From Larus michahellis (taxonomy: Eukaryota > Chordata > Aves > Charadriiformes > Laridae): a DNA stretch of 64,000 bases. The notes under the pieces were generated by a model that saw only the letters and a program-made list of their open reading frames with translations, searched no databases and was not told the origin of the DNA. The position numbers and the translations under genes were made by a program. Below are positions 1 through 10,990 of the stretch, in pieces (the stretch's first letter is position 1; each line of letters begins with the position of its first letter). The stretch covers positions 165,304,678 to 165,368,677 of the forward strand of contig NC_133897.1 of the NCBI RefSeq assembly GCF_964199755.1, given 5' to 3'.

Positions 1-2860
1 CTGAATTACAGATTCTGCTTAGTGCCAAAGCTTTTGTGCTGTTTTTGTTTAAGGTTTGCTTTTTGGCTGAGCTGAAAAACAGAAGGCTTGGCCGTTGTCA
101 TTTCACAAGCTTTAGACAGGTCCAGATCACTCAGAAACTCAATTTGAGGGTTGCTTTCTCCCAAACAAAACTTGCTGCTTTTTAAAAGATGTTGATTTTG
201 AAACAAATGTAGCCTTTATAACATATTGTAAATATTTACTGCAGCACAGTGCCCTGCAGCACTTTTTTCGGCACTGCTTTATTAATAGCCTCTTTGATTC
301 CTTCCTTGTTAACTCAGATTGGTCTTGTTGCCGTAACTCTAAAGACTTCCACATTGAGATTCAGGTTTTGCTCCACATCAAGAGACTGAATGTTTCTGGA
401 CAGTATGTAAATAAATTACCTGCTTTCCTTTGAAATCTTTATCATAATTACATGATTTGCAGGGGTAATCATGCATGTCATTATGAAGAGGTGATCGTAT
501 CTTGTTCAAGTCAGTCAGCTCTCTACTGCTGCTGCAATATACTGGCAGCAAATCACTGTAAGGAAGCTTCTGTGAAAAATCTTGTTAAATCTGGGAGAAA
601 ACCCAGGGAAATATGAATTAAAGAATAGACTTGGCAGGAAAATCTGTTCAAAGATTCATTTATGAACTCTATTAATGTGCTTTCTTAATTAAACAATGCT
701 GCTTGCTTGTTACTATAGCCAAGGAAAGAGAGAAAAGACACAACAAATGTTGGTAAGCCAGCTTTTACTAGAAGCATGTACTCTTGTTGTTAAAGACACA
801 TGGGTTCTATCACTGTCTGATCAACTTTTTGACCTATGAGCAACTTGCACGGCCTGAAGAAAGGCCTGAAAGGGAATGCCTCACATGGTTGTGCCAAACT
901 ACACATTCCTAGCGTGCTTTAAAAATTACCTCTCTTTTGGTGCAATACGGAACAGTGCAGAATGATACATTTCACATTTTACATTAATGTCACTTTCAGA
1001 AATGTTTGGTGAAGGGGCCAAAATGCAATCTGCTGAAAGATGTGAACCAGCTTTCTTTTAAAACAATGGCTGAACTTTAACAAAGAAATACCAGAAAGCA
1101 ACTGGTTATTGTTGTCGTGCTGTTATCCACGTGCCTTGGATCAGTGCCCCGCTCTGTGGGATAACTGTACTACACTCGGAGAAATGCCTCCTGCTCTGAG
1201 GCATTTACAGTCTAAGGTTGCAATGCAATAATGAGTTGTGTGGGCTTGATCCTGAAGAAGAAACCAAGGGCTGGCTGAAGGCTTAATTTTAGAAAAGATG
1301 CAGCAAGTAAACTTGCCAAATACATAACACGTGGATGAGAACAAAACTAATAAGAAAACATAGTTGTTTAAGCCTTTGGTCTGCATAACCTGAGAACTCA
1401 AAAGTCTGTCTCTTTTAGCTACGACTTAAAAATAAGTGATGTCCTCTGTGGAAGTACTAATAAATTTGTTTCCAAACCTAGCTTGGGCTATATCTATTTT
1501 TAGTTTTTCATACAAATGTATTTAATACAAACTCTGAAAATTTGGTATATTTTTATATTACATAATTTAACCGTCGGTAGGTGAACAGTTTTGGGGACGA
1601 TATTACAGAAGCTATGAGCAGTGTCTTCTGAGTCACGGCTTCTCTTATGAGGAAGCTTTCCCAAATCACACGACAAACTCTTTTCCACTCTAGTATTCAA
1701 TAATTGCCTTTGGATTCACAACACGATAAACACATCACAACATGATAAAATAAAAAACTTCCCTTTTTTAACAATCACGATGAGCACTCCTGTAACATAT
1801 TATAATAGTACTTGTTAGCTGACCAATCTGAGGTCCTGGTGTTGTGTGAGCTTTACAAACAGAGAAAAATAACAGCCACCCTTCAGAAGGATCATCTTAT
1901 GCTAATGGAAGAAGGCCAGAGTCGTCATAAATGGTTTGCTCTTTCTGACACTTGCTAATTGGACATAACGTTAATCTTTGTGGAGTATGACCCTAGTTTT
2001 ATAATTTTCAGTCATTTCTGTTTATGGCGGGTTATGCTACTTCACCAAGTTGAATGTTATATTTTGGTGGTTTCCTCCTACTAGAAGATTTGAAGATTTG
2101 AGGTAAATCAACTCTGAAAAATTCTCCAAACAGCAAAGAAAGAAAAATTGAAATAAGGAAAGACAGCATTAGATTCGGCTGTGTCAGAAAAGAAAGCCTA
2201 AATTGCTCTAAAAATGATTTCTTAAGATAACTCTGATGAACAATTCACCATTGTAGATGAGAGATTCTCTCTGCTCTTCAAATAACCAGATACCCCACAG
2301 AAAACTCAAATAGCTATTACAGAGGAATGAACAAGAATCATAGAAAACAAGACAGTGGGTACACACTGTCAATTCAGTTTTCCAACCCCAAATCTGGCAT
2401 TTTTATTTTTTTTTTAGTATTAGGAGACATGCAACATGGAAAACAAGCACAGACTATTGGGTGGTATTTGTACTAATGCATTTTTTTTTCAGTCAGCCAT
2501 GCAGAATCCTCCTTGGCCTTGTGGCAGCACAGCATGCCCGCTCTCACAGCAGAAGTTGCCCCATGATGGCCTCATGCAAATCAGAGATTTTGAAGCAGTA
2601 AATAGGAGTTAATTATTTACGAGAAGTTACGTTCTGTCCAGTTTCAGTCATACATGATACAGCAACATGTGCCTAATTGCTATATTTGATGTGTCAGGCA
2701 ATATTTAAACACACTCCTTTTATAGTGCTATAGAAGTGCACCTAAAAGTATATGGTATGTTTAGCTATGCAAATGGTTGAACTTTGTTCTCTGTCTGCTG
2801 CACTTTTAAATCTCTAAGGACCCTTGGATGCAAATAAAACAATACTGGGTTAATTAATTA
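1..2860. other. AT-rich intergenic DNA, no gene seen
   Basis: This stretch has only short open frames without recognisable domains or paired splice sites. Homopolymer A/T runs (for example near 2401-2416 and 2481-2490) and scattered AATAAA motifs are what neutral AT-rich DNA gives. No tRNA, rRNA or recognisable repeat was found by eye. Old, strongly diverged repeats could be missed. Confidence 0.5.
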
Positions 2861-3030
2861 TAGAATCAAAGACAAATGTTGTTTAGAAGGGACCTTTGGA
2901 GGTCTCTAGTACAACTCTTCGCTCAAAGCAGCAATAACTTCAAAGTTAGATCCAGTTGCCCTGCTCCTCATCCAGCCAAGTTTCAAAAATCCCTAAAGAA
3001 AGAGATTACTCTGCCTCCCTGGGGAACTGT
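2861..3030 (-). mobile_element. Outer CR1 LINE, 3' terminal part (antisense), left half
   Basis: Read on the minus strand this is the 3' end of a CR1 element. It begins with a degenerate 'tagaatca' terminus, then carries the antisense CR1 landmarks 'gaagggacctttggaggtc', 'caaagcagcaataactt' and 'tctgcctccctggggaac'. The copy is well diverged, so it is old. It stops abruptly inside 'ggggaactgt' where a younger CR1 in the opposite orientation is inserted, and it resumes at 4562. I base the assignment on memory of the CR1 consensus, not on an alignment. Confidence 0.85.
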
Positions 3031-4561
3031 ACATAAGTCTATGGGGCCGGATGGGATTCACCCAAGAGTACTCAGGGAGCTGGCGGGAGAGCTCACCAAG
3101 CCTCTCTCCATCATTTATCAACAATCCTGGTCAACAGGGCAGGTGCCAGATGACTGGAGGGTGGCTAATGTGACGCCCATCTATAAGAAGGGTCGGAAGG
3201 AGGATCCGGGGAACTACAGGCCTGTCAGCCTGACCTCGGTAGCGGGAAAGATCATGGAGAGGATCATCTTGAGTGAGCTCTCACGGCAAGTGCAGGGCAG
3301 CCAAGGGATCAGGGCCGGCCAGCAGGGGTTTAGGAAAGGGAGGTCCTGCTTAACCAACCTGATCTCTTTCCATGACCATGTGACCCGCCTTCTGGATGTG
3401 GGGAAGGCAGTGGACGTTGTCTGTCTGGACTTCGGTAAGGCCTTTGACACTGTCCCCCACAGCATTCTCCTGGAGAAGCTGGCGAATCATGGCATAGACA
3501 AGTGTACTCTTCACTGGGTTAAAAACTGGCTGGATGGCCGTGCCCAGAGAGTTGTGATTAATGGGGTGAAATCCTCTTGGCGGCCACTCACCAGTGGTGT
3601 CCCTCAGGGCTCAGTTTTGGGGCCAGTTTTCTTTAATATCTTTATCAATGATCTGGATGAGGGGATTGAGTGCACCCTCAGTAAGTATGCAGACGACACC
3701 AAACTAGGAGGGAGGGTTGATCTGCTTGAGGGTAGGAAGGCTCTACAGAGGGACCTGGACAGGCTGGATCAATGGGCGAAGGCCAACTGTATGAGATTTA
3801 ATAAGGCCAAGTGCCGGGTCCTGCATTTCGGTCACAACAACCCCAAGCAGCGCTACAGGCTTGGGGAAGAGTGGCTGGAAAGCTGCCCAGCAGAAAAGGA
3901 CCTGGGGGTGCTGGGGGACGGCCAGTTTAACATGAGCCAGCAGTGTGCCCAGGTGGCCAAGAAGGCCAACAGCATTCTGGCTTGTATCAGGAATAGCGTG
4001 GCCAGCAGGAGCAGGGAACTGATCGTCCCTCTGTACTCTGCACTGGTGAGGCTTCACCTCGAGTGCTGTGTTCAGTTCTGGGCCCCGCTGTACAAGAGGG
4101 ACATTGAAGTGCTGGAGCGTGTCCAGAGGAGAGCTACCAGGATGGTGAGGGGTCTGGAGACCAGGTCATATGAGGAGAGGCTGAGGGAGCTGGGCATGTT
4201 TAGCTTGGAAAAGAGGAGGCTGAGGGAACACCTCATTGCCCTCTACAACTACCTGAAAGGAGGTTGGAGAGAGGTGGGTGTTGGCCTCTTCTCCCAAGTG
4301 AATAATGACGGGACCAGAGGAAATGGTCTGAAGCTGCGGCAGGGGAGGTTTAGATTAGATATTAGGAAGAATGACTTTACTGAAAGAGTGGTCAGGCACT
4401 GGAACAGCCTGCCCAGGGTGGTGGGTGAGTCACCATCCCTAGAGGTATTTAAGAAACGTGTAGATGTGGCACTTCAGGGCATGCTCTGAAGGGCAGCGAT
4501 TGCAGGTTGTTTGGTTGGACTTGATGATCTTAAGGGTCCTTTCCAACCATGAAGATTCTGT
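3031..4561 (+). mobile_element. Inner CR1 LINE, 5'-truncated, nested in older CR1
   Basis: This sense-orientation CR1 retrotransposon is truncated at its 5' side, as target-primed reverse transcription usually leaves it. It carries most of the reverse transcriptase part of ORF2, then the short 3' UTR with 'ttgatgatcttaagggtcc' and a terminal 'gaagattctgt'. The flanks are the split outer CR1, with a near-repeat 'gaactgt' (3024-3030) on the left and 'gaacctg' (4562-4568) on the right that could be a decayed target duplication. It is clearly younger than its host copy because its reading frame is uninterrupted. Confidence 0.9.
3041..4489 (+). pseudogene. CR1 ORF2 fragment: reverse transcriptase, uninterrupted but 5'-truncated
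   Basis: A frame of 482 codons without stops encodes the reverse transcriptase and C-terminal part of a CR1 ORF2 protein, which copies the element RNA at a nicked target. Visible landmarks in order are [10 protein letters not shown] (RT block near the fragment start), NYRPVSLTS, the catalytic-Asp block [14 protein letters not shown] (around 3419-3460), [19 protein letters not shown] and the YADD catalytic box at 3686-3697, then the C-terminal RHWNSLP region. The endonuclease domain and ORF1 are missing, so it cannot act on its own. The ATG at 3041 is merely the first Met inside the truncated frame. The open frame extends upstream to 2876 only by reading antisense outer-CR1 sequence, so I exclude that part. 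Confidence 0.85.
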
Positions 4562-5245
4562 GAACCTGCTCAAGTGCTTAATCACACTCATGGTGAAAAC
4601 CTTTTTCCTTATATTCAATCAGAATACCCCTTGCTGCAACTTTGAACTGCTGCCTCTTGTCCTCCCACTGTGCGCCTCTCAGAAGAGTTTGTGTTGCTCT
4701 TTATAACCCCTCTTCAGGCAGATGGCAATTGGATCTCTCCTTAGCCTTCTCCTATGGCAGCTTTGCCCTTCAACCTTCCCCACAGTGGCATCCACAAGCT
4801 TGCTGAAGATGCCTTTCACCCCATGGTCCACATTCACGATGAAAATGCTAAGCATTATTAGCCCTAGTATCAAACATTGAGGAATGCCACTCGTAACCAG
4901 CTGTTAGATTTCAAACTGTTCACCCCAAGCCTCTGAAACTGATGGTCCAGCCAATTTTCAGCCACCTTGTGGTCTACCTATCTAGTCCATTTCTTCCTAG
5001 CTTGGCTACAAGGAAGCTATGGAAGATTGTGTCAAAACCTTGTGAAAAGGTAAATGACATCCATTTCTCCTCTCTGCTCCACAGAGTCAGTCACCAAGGA
5101 AAGGCACACAGGTTGGTAAGGTGTTATCGCCCTTGGTAAACTCATGCTCACCACTTCCAGGCGCCTTCTGTGCTTAGAAATGGCTTTCATGAGGTCTAGC
5201 TCCACAATGTTGCACTGCCTGCTAGAGAACAAGAAGCATAATCAT
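4562..5245 (-). mobile_element. Outer CR1 LINE, right half (antisense), degenerate RT region
   Basis: This continues the outer minus-strand CR1. It resumes at 'gaacctgctcaagtgctta', precisely the position expected after the left half. It then runs through the antisense CR1 3' region ('atggtgaaaacctttttcc', 'cttctttataacccctcttc'-like) into decayed antisense RT sequence around 4860-5220 ('gccctagtatcaaa', 'gccaattttcagccacc', 'attgtgtcaaaacc'). Numerous stops and indels rule out coding function. The right boundary is approximate. Confidence 0.8.
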
Positions 5246-6707
5246 GAAATGCTGTCAAGTTAGAATGGTCTCACTTTATACATAACCATACTGACTAATG
5301 CCCATGGATTCCCTCCTTTTTGTATTTACGTTAGACTGCTATAAAGGATACTTGCTTTATGCTGTCTTATTGCAATTCTTCTTGATGTATTTTTTTATCT
5401 GTGAATAAACTGAAGTCACTTGGAAGCTAGTTATTTTATGTGGAAAATACAACTGTTTGGTATTCTGGTTGGATACAAACCTGAATTAATATTCTTGTAA
5501 AGTGAATATTTTAAAATGAACAACCTTATCATACTTAAACAGTTCCCAAGCTTAGAGAAGATTGGTTTATATATAACAAAGTTAATTTTATTTATGTATG
5601 CCATTTTTTTCATGAAGAGAGTGATGTAGGGGCAACTACAAAAAGATCAAGAGGGAAAGCGTTTGGCTTTTGTGTTTCACTAAGCTAATATTAATTACCA
5701 GTGAAGTTTACTATATTGTGCTTTTGTCAAGCTATGAACTACTGATAGATCTTTTCTGAACACAGTGGAGCACCCCAAAATGTTCTTCAGACTCCATGGA
5801 CAGAACCAAGTTTACTTTATTTTTTAAAAAAAGCAGTTCATAGTTATGAACGAGGATATCTGTGTTTATATATTTTAATGTTTGTTACATTGATGTATAC
5901 AAGAAGCTATGACACAAAAACTATTCTACCTGAAATTTGATTTTCTGTATCTGACCTTCTATCTTTGTGCACTAACTGAGCTCTCCTCTCTCTTGTCCCA
6001 CCACTTCAGTAATTCTGGATCTGCATTTCTTTTACAGCACTGCAGTAAAAGGACAAATGTTACGAAGTCTTAATGCTACTATAAAAGCAGCTGCAAAACT
6101 ATCAAAATCTCTTTGGCTGCCTGAGGTTGTGCCAGATGGTAAAGAACTGGAAGAATAATAAATGTCATGTTAAGCAAGTGAGATTTGAGGGACATGATAT
6201 GCATCCCACATAAATAAAACACTGCTAAAACTGACCCTAGAGTGATTAGATTCAGGAGTAAGCTCTTCTGTAGCCTCAGGAATATCTCAGAATATCTACA
6301 ATGCAAAGTGTTTCTAATATTCAGAGCACTCACTTTAGTCTGGTTCTTTGCCAAGACCTGACAGCTTAGTGTTGCTACATTTCTCTAGATGCTGGGGCTG
6401 TGATAAAGCTCAGCTTCTTCCCTCCCACCCCCTTCCAGGACTTTCAACAGATTTTTATCAGAAAAACAAAACTACAGCCAGCCACCTTATCAGAAATATA
6501 GAGATGATGACGAGTAAGTGTTGCACTGACACCCAAAGCTATTTCCTTGGGCCTTGGGTTATCCCATCACAAAAAAGTTACTTGTGTTAAGTTGAAAGGT
6601 CATTGACTGTACAATTGGCTGAGGATTTTCTCTGCTTGGTTGACTGGAATTCTAACATTTTCTTTCCTTTATATAAAAATTTTAACCCTCTTGCTGTATT
6701 TGTACAC
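5246..6707. other. AT-rich intergenic DNA, no gene seen
   Basis: No splice-linked coding frames, RNA genes or recognisable repeats were found. The frames of 60-91 codons here lack domain-like composition and any conserved motif that I can name. Confidence 0.45.
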
Positions 6708-7190
6708 AGAGACCCTGAGAATGCCAGAATCATCCTGGGTGGAAGGGACCACAGGAGATCTCTAGTCCCACCTCCTGCTCAAAGCAGGGTCAGCGGTCAG
6801 GTCAGACCAGTTTGCTCAGGGCTTTATTCAGTCTCTTCTTGAAAACCTCTGAAGATGGAAAAAGCACAATCTCTAGGCCTCTGCTCCAGTGCTCAGCTAC
6901 TCTCAGAATGAAAACCATTTATCTTAGATGCAATCAATACTTCCCCTGTTTCAGTTTATGACCACTGTTTCTCCACCTCTGGATGCGCACCTTGGTAAAG
7001 AGCCTTGGAGGTCTTGATGACCTCCCTGTAGGTACCTGGGGTTGCAATTAGTTACACTGAAGCCATCTCTTCTCCAGCCCTGTTGCCTCAGACTCTCCTC
7101 ACAGGGCCAGTGCTTCAGCCCATACCATCTTGGCAGCTTTCTGCTTAATTTGTTCTGGTTTATCCATGTCTTTATCCCAGTCTTGCATAT
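6708..7190 (-). mobile_element. CR1 LINE 3' fragment, antisense, old
   Basis: The antisense CR1 3' end starts at 'gccagaatcatcctgggtgg' and passes 'gaagggaccacaggagatc', 'cctgctcaaagcagggtcag', 'cttcttgaaaacctc', 'ttctccagccctgttgcc' and 'ctcctcacagggccagtgc'. The sequence is decayed, and the minus-strand frame across it is just a repeat shadow. Compared with the 9.3 kb copy it looks like a different CR1 subfamily (shorter 3' block, 'agatctctagtcc' in place of 'aggtcatctagtcc'). Confidence 0.8.
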
Positions 7191-9337
7191 GGTTATCCTA
7201 CAGTCCTCTGCAGAGGCTTTTATTAGGTTATGAGATGACAGTAGGGCTAAGGAGACTTTATTCTTCTCATTATCACTCTGTCCCTCCCTGGTGGGGCACA
7301 AACACCAGGTCCCACGACATAGCTGCACATATGTGGTTATGGCACCCTTCTCTCCCTCGCATATCCTACCCTCATTCACAGCATGGCTTGACCTATCTTT
7401 ATGTTTAAAAGGAGATGGCAGACATTAAGGTAATTAATTACAGCCATAATATAAACGAAAGAGTATTCTACATACAGCATATTAAATCAATCTGATATTT
7501 TTGAAGGTTGAAGAGACTGCTATTGACAGTTGTAGGATATGTCTATATTGCACAGTGTAGCGCAGGGCAGAGGTACTAGTTCAGGCACTTTAAGAACATT
7601 CCGAGGGTGAAATGGCAGACTTCACTGCTACCTGTTTTTAGTACTTGCACTACCTTATTCCAAGGTGGCAGGGAAACGTGACAAAACCCTTCAGCGTATG
7701 TGGACAAATCACAAGGACCTGAACTTTAAGGAGTGTGTTTCCCTACAAAAGTTGGAATTGGGGGTAGCTTTCCATAGCTTGAGAACTGAGGAAACAGCAG
7801 ACAGCAGATGCCTTCTCCAGCACCCAGGCAGGTACAAGCTGTGGAGAATACAAATCCCATCTGGTGATATGTTTTAAGAAGTGGTCTCGTGCTGGCATTT
7901 TTCTGTAATGTCAGTGAATCATCTATGTATTATTAAAGAGATGCATGCTAAATGACAGTTAATGTTGCAGAAAACTTGTATTCTGTTATACCACAAACGG
8001 TGGCAGCACAAACCAGACAAGCCAAGTAAAAAAGAAAGATGCAAATGGAGCTGTTAATAGATGTAGAGATCCCTGCACTGTCCTCCTTTCCCCCTGATAG
8101 ATTTATACTGAATCTGGCGACCTTTTACAAAATAATATTGGGGTCAAAGTCATTGCACTCAGTTGGATGATACCTGGGACAATAAAGAATTCTCACAGTA
8201 GGTTTTTATAGCATTATTAAGAACAGGAATAAGTGAGACACTGAGAGAGGAATTTTAAGACTCTGCAAGGTTCTAGTTTGAAAATAATGATTCAATTTGC
8301 ATAGTCAGTTACCAAGCGGTTGCTTGGTTGCTAATATCAGTGTAAATTTAGAAAGTGTATTGTCCTGCAATGAAAGAAATGTATATAAAGAGCTTTCTCT
8401 GCAGATTCACAGAATTCTCCTGCTTCGTTATTCTGGAAGAAGGAACATAAAATGAGAAATGCTGAAGCTGAAGAGAATACATCAAGCTGACCTCCCCAAG
8501 TTTTCGTCAATGCAAATCCTTCCTCCTATGAATGATCTTGTTAATAAGAACTGAATTTAGAGACAAAGGTTTTAAAATCCTGACATGCGATATTTTTTCA
8601 CGGACTTCTAGACTGCAAAGCGTTGTCTGATATACATTAGAGCAGCATACATGCTGCACTTCCTGTCTTCTCTTTGGCTAGAGCACACAGTTCTTACCAG
8701 ACAGAAGACTTTATGCAATCTTGCTTAGCATAGACACAGAAATGGGTATTCCTTTAAGCCAGGTAGTGGAAGGAAGCAGTGGTCTGAGTTTCAGTTCTCA
8801 CCTAAAGATACGGCTGTGCATCAGCCTTAATCATAAGCCAAAGAGAGGATATTGAACTGAGCAATGTATCAATAAACCTGCAGAATACAAACGATGTCTA
8901 TATTCAGTTTCAAAAGGAAATTCCTGTAGTACTTATACACATCATGGTGACACTCTGCAGGAGTTCATGTACAAAGTCCTCACTTAGCCTACGTATAGGT
9001 CTCAGCACTATTTGAAAAGATGCACGAGCACAAATAAAAATCAGCAATTAAAAGAACATGCCCCATAATCATAATATTTTGAAACTCCTTAAATAACTTA
9101 GGCACTTTACAGCTTACAGTGCTAGAGCTTCTGGAGGGCAAATTCCCTTCTCAGGTTTAACACAGAGCTGTTGTTATCAGCTGGTTTCATCGTATCCTTT
9201 GGGAGGGAACACATAAAGGTTGAGGACTCAGTCCGATATTGCGGGTACCAAAGATGACATATACGTGAGAGAAGATGTTATGATAAAGATATATTCAATG
9301 ACTTTACTATTACATGGGCTAGGATTCATTCAGCTAA
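7191..9337. other. AT-rich intergenic DNA, no gene seen
   Basis: Nothing recognisable. The longest frames (70-92 codons) either overlap the end of the neighbouring CR1 or show no familiar motif. Confidence 0.45.
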
Positions 9338-10990
9338 ATAGAATCACAGAATGGTTTGGGTTGGAAGGGACCTTTAAAGGTCATCTAGTCCAACCTCCCT
9401 GCCATGGGCAGGGACGTTTTTCACCATATCAGGTTGCTCAAAGCTCTGACCAGCCTGATCTTGAACATTTCCAGCAATGGGTCATCCACAACTTCTCTGG
9501 ACAACCTGTTCTAGTGTCTCACCACCCCCATCATAAAAAAAATAATCTTCCTTATGTCTAATCTAAACCTACCCTCTTTCAGTTTAAAACCATTGCCCCT
9601 TGTCCTGTCACTACAGGCCTTGCTACAAAGACTCTGTCTTTCTTATAAGCCCCCTTTAGGTAGGGGAAGGGGCTCTAAAGTCTCCCTGGAGCCTTCTCTT
9701 CTCCAGGCTGAACAATCCCAACTCTCTCAGCCTGTCCTCATAGCAGAGGTGCTCTAGCCCTTGGATCATCTTCATGGCGCTGAACTCCCGATCCTGCTCT
9801 CAGCTCTTCTACCCTGTCCCAGTTTGAATTCATTCTCATCTTTGTGGCCTCCTCTGGACCTGCTCCAACAGGTCCACGTCTTTCTTGTGCTGGGATTCCC
9901 AGAGCTGGATGCAGTACTCCAGGTGGGGTCTCACCAGAGCAGAGTGTCAGAATACCCTCCCTTGACCTGCTGTCCACGCTGCTTTTGGTGCAGCCCAGGA
10001 TGTGGTTGGCTTTCTGGGCTGCTCTCAATCCCTTCATCCTCCAGCCTGTATTGATACTAGGGGTTTCCCCAACCCACATGCAGGACCTTGCACTTGGCCT
10101 TGTTGAACCTCATGAGGTTCACACAGGCCCACTTCTCAAGCCTGTCCAGGTCCCTCTGAATGGCATCCTGTCCTTCAGGTGTGTCAACCACATCACTCAG
10201 CTTGGTGTCATCGACAAACTTCCTGAGGGTGCACTCGATCCCACTGCCTATATCGTTGATGAAGATATTAAATAGTACTGGTCCTAGTATGGATCTCTGA
10301 GGGACATTGCTTGTTACTGATTTCCATTTGGACACTGATCTCTTGATGGTAACTCTTTGGATACAACCATCCAATCAATTCTTTGCCCATCCCATCCCAT
10401 CCAACCCAGATCTCTCTGATTTAGAGGCAAGAATGCTGTATGGGACCATATTAAAGGCCTTACAGAAGACGAGGTAGATGACATCTGTAGCTCTTCCCTT
10501 GCTCATTGATGCAGCCACTCCATTGTGGAAAGTCATCAGATTAGTTAGGCACAATTTGCCTTTGGTGGAACCATGGTGGCTCTAATAACCTCCCTGTCTT
10601 CCATATGTTTTGACATGCCTTCCAGGAGGATCTGCTCCATGATCTGAATGGGCACAGAGGTGAGGCTGACTGGTTGGTAGTTGCCAGGGTCCTCCATTTT
10701 AAAAATGGGCACGATGCTTCCCTTTTTCCAGTCACCAGGAGGTCCTTACTGGGTTACGCTGGTTTCCTGCCTTCCTTTCCTGATTTCTTACACATGGGAA
10801 TCAAGAACTCTTGCATGCTAAGAATAATGTCCATAAAGAACTGCCAGCTCTTTTCAGCTCCTTGGGAACAGTTTCCCAAGGGATCCCATTCACTAATTTC
10901 TGAAACAACTGCAAGTTTGCTCTTCTAAAATTCAGGATCCTGACTCTACTCTTCACCTGGCCCATATTCCTCAGGACTGAGGTGTTGATA
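9338..10990 (-). mobile_element. Long CR1 LINE copy, antisense, with decayed RT
   Basis: The copy starts at the canonical antisense terminus 'atagaatcacagaatgg', then 'ttgggttggaagggacctt' and 'tcatctagtccaacctcc', and runs about 1.6 kb into antisense ORF2. A minus-strand block at 10057-10374 still reads as RT, with [21 protein letters not shown] residues, an FVDDTK box at 10207-10218 and a C-terminal [16 protein letters not shown] block. Frameshifts separate this from the downstream part (9738-10079), so the copy is dead. The left 9338-9420 is well preserved. The segment after about 10740 no longer follows the RT order that I recall and may be a rearrangement or another repeat, so the right boundary is soft. 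Confidence 0.85.
10057..10374 (-). pseudogene. CR1 reverse transcriptase remnant
   Basis: This is an uninterrupted piece of about 105 codons inside the 9.3-11.0 kb CR1. It includes the block between the [11 protein letters not shown] motif and the GWGNP region, with an FVDD catalytic box where the 3.0 kb copy has YADD. The Gln-Gly of the usual VPQGS motif is changed to Gln-Arg here, in a position that is normally strongly conserved. The frame breaks on both sides, so this is a remnant rather than a gene. Confidence 0.75.

Noticed and set aside
2876-3040. N-terminal 55 codons of the long CR1 frame
   Set aside because: They read antisense sequence of the outer, older CR1 and a few junction bases, so they are not part of the inner element's ORF2.
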